DNA from: Candidatus Zhuqueibacterota bacterium
GTDB taxonomy: Bacteria; Zhuqueibacterota; Zhuqueibacteria; Oceanimicrobiales; Oceanimicrobiaceae
Assembly (NCBI GenBank): GCA_011775825.1
Contig: JAABYK010000407.1
Location: forward strand, 27,077-33,446
DNA length: 6,370 bases
Direction of reading: 5' to 3'
Part shown: positions 4,701 to 6,370 of the stretch, one piece after another
How the letters are laid out: each line of letters starts with the position of its first letter
How positions within the stretch are numbered: position 1 is the first letter of the stretch
Made by a program: the position numbers and the translations under genes
The notes under the pieces: model-generated
Seen by the model: the letters and a program-made list of their open reading frames with translations, nothing else
The model's database searches: none
What the model was told of the DNA's origin: nothing

Positions 4701-6370
4701 GTTTCGAGTCAAGGTGCTGCAACTACCGATAGCTGGACCGTGCAAAGACGCGCACAACTCAGTGCAGTCGCGGTGACCAGCCAGTTAGACAGTGTCGTGG
4801 TAGGCCAGCTCGGTAATTCTGTAACAGTTAGTATTGCGAATCCCGCCCCTGCCGCAGCCGCTACGGCAATCGTCGATAATGTGGAACTCAGATTTTTACA
4901 GAATGGCGTTACCGATAGATCCACAGATTTCACAGTTAGTGCCGATGGGGGTAACCCGACTTCGATTCCGGCGGGCCAGCAGTCAGATTTTAATTTCACC
5001 GTTGGCATCGGTGGCTCGGCCATTCCGGGAGATTATGAGCTCGATGCGGCTGTAACCGGTCATGATACAAATTCAACCGCACTAACATTGCAAGACACCA
5101 ATGCCGATACGCGTCATGATTGGTTTGTCAAAGGGGCTCCCAGTTTTCAAATCCTCTCCATCACGACTGCGCCAACGACCTCGTTCATCGCTGGCCAAAG
5201 CACTCCGTGGACCGTTCGTATGGAAGTCAAAAACAACGGCCCGGACCCCGTAAAGGTAGATTTTTCGGCCGCCAGAACCTTTATCCGGTTCATTAGAGGT
5301 GTTACAGATGTGACCGGAGAATACACCATCCAACAGCCTATACAGCTTGTGGTCTCCGGCAGCGACACACTTAAAAGTGGGGCAACGGACACGCTTGATT
5401 TTACCGTGACTCAAACCGGCGTGTCCACGGGAACGATCAGAATTGAAGGCCGAGTCGAAGGAACAGACCTCGGGACCGGGAATCCCATTGCTGATGATAC
5501 CGACGATGGCGGCAGCGGCCAGGTGGATATCCTGAGCCAGAGTGCTACTCTGTTTATTGCCCAAACCACTCCCAGTACAATTAATGAGTCGCAAGGTGTG
5601 GGAATTGTCAATACCAGTCAGCCTTTCCAGATTTCCATCGATGTTAAGAATGATTTGCAGGAAGCAGTTGAAAATGTCTCGGTGCAATTAACCACAAACG
5701 GTTCTTCGGCTATCGCTCAATCTCCGTTGATCATTCCGTTAATTCCTGCTAATCAAGCGGGAAGCCTCTCATTCAACGTGACCGCGGCTCCGGATTCCGA
5801 TCCATCCGGTGAGACGTTTACGGCGCAAATTTTGGGTGGCACAGGACAGCAGAGTCAGCAACCCGCACAAATTGGAACGCCCTTAGACGACGATGTAATT
5901 GTTCGTATTCAAACGCCGGCGTCTTTAAGTGTGGAGTTTACTGAGATCGAGCCATTTCAAACAGCCGGCGAAAGATTCTCCGTAGAAGCTACAGTTACAA
6001 ATGCTGGCGAAGCAGAGGTTGACAATTCAGGCGAAATTCTTTTGACTATTCCAACCAGTTATTCTTTGGTGTCGGGTTCCCCTGCTTCGAGACCGTTTAC
6101 GGTTGGCGATCCTGTTCAGTGGGAAATAGATGCGCCGGATATTACAACTGGCGTGGATACATTTATTGTTTCAATAGACGAGAGTCCGATCGAACTCAAT
6201 ACCAACTCTGCTGCGACGGTTACTGCTGCGGACTCGCAGGAGGTTCAAACCCTGGCTGTTGACTTAATTATAGATAACTTCAACATTGTTAATCCTGCAG
6301 GTGCCGAAGACAATGTGCTTTCTACGGAGCAAATTTTCGATGTTCAAGCCAGCATCGGTGTCTCCGAGAA
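1782..6370 (+). CDS. Giant secreted multi-domain Ig-like surface protein, 3' partial
   Basis: An open frame of 1529 codons with no stop before the right edge. An in-frame TAA at 1773-1775 bounds the start. ATG 1782 is the first candidate but has no visible Shine-Dalgarno. GTG 1824, after a weak AGAAG, would give a more compact signal peptide beginning at IRR. Residues 17-38 are a signal peptide (RR, hydrophobic core LFAFLFLAFLSF, cut after TFA or AVA). Residues about 40-162 are a module shared with the preceding gene. Residues 165-760 are six Ig-like repeats of 98-101 residues with the pattern GYDADGNYxxDxSVSW, then G.L, then TGTIxV. Residues 761-872 are an invasin-like Big_1-type module (VTLTADPDTLAADG, DADRNLV). 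From 873 on come CARDB-like beta-sandwich modules beginning near 873, 995, 1124, 1255 and 1380, with a further one starting near 1493. No cysteine occurs in the visible protein, which is rich in Thr, Ser, Gly, Val and Asp, as extracellular adhesins are. The C-terminal anchoring or sorting region is not in the window. An adhesin, cell-surface filament or S-layer-associated role is likely but unproven. Confidence 0.92.
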   Translation, partial: MEVKTWKDIAIRSVVIRRVVLFAFLFLAFLSFPTFAVASTATPDDNTVGATTNYSVTFTIGPGETLSKSGEITLTFSSVEFTLASTMIASSADIDGGFEPATPSGSSVTFVRDSTGTTLASGTYMIRFGTVTNPTTPGSHSINVTTNEGTSDPGDPFSIAIGSKASIRINDAAGSGGSEVGDLSRTTDQSVTLFAASYDAFGNFISDEPVDWAISGGIGTLSNTTNASSTTLDLNAVGSGSVTADDGLGHTDATGTITVTVGALDNIVVVEGESGNGVEMGGRSITTDQTLTVHAAGFDSDGNYRGDESVSWSVTGGIGSVSSGIGVSTTFDATTVGSGTIDASHATAGTDATGTIDVSVGVLNFVRVNSGVSGETSEVTTNTLTTGEDFSVHASGYDADGNYRNDESVSWSVTGGIGTLSSNSGASTTLTATTPGTGVIEADHASARDDATGTITVNSGSIASILIRNAPDNGGIEVGSVDMTADETLTLFAASYDAEGNYLGDVSVSWSASSGNLDPEINGTGSSFTFSPTTAPANGVIRATHSTAGSDDTGTIDVSVGVLNFVRVNSGVSGETSEVTTNTLTTGEEFSVHASGYDADGNYRNDESVSWSVTGGIGTLSPGSGTTTTLTATTPGTGVIQADHASALDDATGSITVVLGNVDHVIIRDAPNNGGNEVADVNLTADDSITVYAAGYDGQNNFLGDVSVTWRSTGSLDPTGDVIGSSFTFEPETAPASGQIVADHSSATDDSTGTVNVSPGLPDGNVTLTADPDTLAADGISTSQITSSQIVDADRNLVAANQLFTVTLSDPNLGTITTADADAGRQGHQIATNASSQLDFEFQAGTLSGTLTVFVSSVGGSATGQTNIVIGSLNISSISTAPDFVSQGQSGITVNMVAQNVSASQITDVSGSLTFTGTVDRTGEYTVQRTDNVTSIPAQEQRTLTFNVTVNANASLELIAIDGQVSGLIGATPVSSQGAATTDSWTVQRRAQLSAVAVTSQLDSVVVGQLGNSVTVSIANPAPAAAATAIVDNVELRFLQNGVTDRSTDFTVSADGGNPTSIPAGQQSDFNFTVGIGGSAIPGDYELDAAVTGHDTNSTALTLQDTNADTRHDWFVKGAPSFQILSITTAPTTSFIAGQSTPWTVRMEVKNNGPDPVKVDFSAARTFIRFIRGVTDVTGEYTIQQPIQLVVSGSDTLKSGATDTLDFTVTQTGVSTGTIRIEGRVEGTDLGTGNPIADDTDDGGSGQVDILSQSATLFIAQTTPSTINESQGVGIVNTSQPFQISIDVKNDLQEAVENVSVQLTTNGSSAIAQSPLIIPLIPANQAGSLSFNVTAAPDSDPSGETFTAQILGGTGQQSQQPAQIGTPLDDDVIVRIQTPASLSVEFTEIEPFQTAGERFSVEATVTNAGEAEVDNSGEILLTIPTSYSLVSGSPASRPFTVGDPVQWEIDAPDITTGVDTFIVSIDESPIELNTNSAATVTAADSQEVQTLAVDLIIDNFNIVNPAGAEDNVLSTEQIFDVQASIGVSE
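1899..2267 (+). other. N-terminal module shared with the preceding small secreted protein
   Basis: Residues about 40-162 of the giant protein. The landmarks TPDDNTVGATTNYSVTF, SKSGEITLTF, IASSADIDGGF, SSVTFVRDSTG, FGTVTNPTTPGSHSINV and EGTSDPGDPFSI match, in order, the landmarks of the mature small protein just upstream (YTLEFSLP, NGAISIVFPDGF, IAASSRIKGGF, QTVLVFRNGEG, AVKNPELTAGRFNLKLF). The shared order, spacing and IAxSxxIxGGF core support common ancestry. Sequence identity outside these landmarks is low, so the duplication is old or was acquired separately. I could not assign a named domain family with certainty. Confidence 0.6.
2700..2737 (+). repeat. 38-bp segment shared by R2, R3 and partly R5
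   Basis: The coding for DESVSWSVTGGIG in R2 recurs in R3 at 2997-3034 with one difference, and in R5 from 3597 until the sequence diverges after 3622. Conservation at DNA level, not only protein level, links R2 to the same recent amplification as R3 and R5. Confidence 0.75.
2838..3022 (+). repeat. Near-identical 185-bp direct repeat, copy 1
   Basis: It spans the last nine codons of R2 and the first part of R3. It matches 3438-3622 base for base except at 2894 (G here, A there, silent in a Gly codon) and 2948 (T here, G there, Asp to Glu). The match breaks up from 3023 on, with differences at 3023, 3026, 3029 and 3032. The offset is exactly 600 bases. Confidence 0.92.
2865..3464 (+). repeat. 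A-B super-repeat unit 1 (600 bp, R3+R4)
   Basis: Subtype A repeat R3 followed by subtype B repeat R4, exactly 200 codons. The same order recurs 600 bases downstream as R5+R6. R4 and R6 share APxNGGxEV, TADxxxT, AAxYD, LGDVSV.W, GSSFTF and TAPA.G.I but differ at many codons. The subtype A halves are almost identical in their first two thirds. This indicates a tandem duplication of a two-domain unit. Confidence 0.85.
3438..3622 (+). repeat. Near-identical 185-bp direct repeat, copy 2
   Basis: Partner of 2838-3022, lying across the R4/R5 junction. The flanking bases on both sides have diverged far more. This suggests a recent duplication boundary or gene conversion limited to this patch. It is long enough to support homologous recombination that would add or remove a 600-bp unit in frame. 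Confidence 0.92.
3465..4061 (+). repeat. A-B super-repeat unit 2 (597 bp, R5+R6)
   Basis: Second copy of the two-domain unit, R5 then R6, one codon shorter than unit 1. R5 starts with the same VLNFVRVNSG as R3. R6 matches R4 at protein level but has a different codon style (more C, for example acc, gcc, ggc). The unit is followed directly by the Big_1-like module. Confidence 0.85.
4062..4397 (+). other. Big_1 (invasin/intimin)-like module
   Basis: Residues 761-872 of the giant protein. VTLTADPDTLAADGISTS followed by an SSQIVDADRNLVAANQ segment, a LGTITT strand and a closing GTLTVFVSSVGGSATG is the typical order of bacterial Ig-like group 1 modules of invasin and intimin type. It marks the transition from the repeat array to the CARDB-like part. 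The family call is by pattern and was not tested against a profile. Confidence 0.65.
4398..6370 (+). other. Tandem CARDB-like beta-sandwich modules
   Basis: Residues 873-1529. Modules begin near residues 873, 995, 1124, 1255 and 1380, with the start of another near 1493. The usual plan is an opening strand with a following turn (ISSISTAPDFVSQGQS, ILSITTAPTTSFIAGQS), a (V/I)..(V/A).N strand (VEVKNNGPDPV-like, IDVKNDLQEAVENV, ATVTNAGEAEV), a SIPAGQQSDFNFTV or IPANQAGSLSFNVT segment and a G...A...G strand. Linkers such as VQRRAQLS, VKGAPSFQ and ILSQSATLFI join them. This plan resembles CARDB (cell adhesion related domain in bacteria). The modules are divergent from each other at DNA level, unlike the R2-R5 repeats. 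Confidence 0.6.

Noticed and set aside
5082..5687. 201-codon antisense open frame
   Set aside because: It lies fully opposite the CARDB-like coding region, whose sense frame has clear module structure. It has no recognisable domain and no plausible ribosome binding site.

Overview
The window comes from a bacterial chromosome of roughly even base composition. It carries three genes, all on the + strand. The organism is probably a free-living Gram-negative bacterium of the FCB kind (Calditrichota/KSB1-like, or a related candidate phylum). This rests on an 'LFA-Q' type signal peptide, a very large cysteine-free surface protein built of Ig-like modules, weak or absent Shine-Dalgarno signals at one start, and a TPR protein type I associate with such genomes. 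The assignment is inference from style, not from a marker gene.

Layout: (1) 4-1110, a cytoplasmic-looking tetratricopeptide-repeat (TPR) protein whose true start may lie just outside the window. (2) 1111-1265, a short AT-rich spacer ending in a strong ribosome binding site. (3) 1266-1769, a small secreted protein made of a signal peptide plus one beta-rich module. (4) 1782-6370, the first 1529 codons of a giant secreted protein that runs off the right edge with no stop codon.

The giant protein has a signal peptide, an N-terminal module related to the whole mature part of the small protein before it, six Ig-like repeats of 98-101 residues, one invasin-type (Big_1-like) module, and then at least five CARDB-like beta-sandwich modules of about 100-130 residues. 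The six repeats include a tandem 600-bp A-B-A-B duplication. In it, a 185-bp stretch is preserved at 183 of 185 bases, although the rest of the unit has diverged.

The small secreted protein and the giant protein are 12 bases apart and share a domain, so they are probably co-transcribed and may act together at the cell surface or in the matrix as an adhesin or structural pair. The TPR gene is separated by 155 bases and may be a separate unit. No RNA genes, CRISPR arrays, insertion sequences or convincing transcription terminators were seen. The most notable features are the internal mosaic and repeat structure of the giant gene and the shared module between neighbours. I see no evidence of a new defence or enzymatic system.
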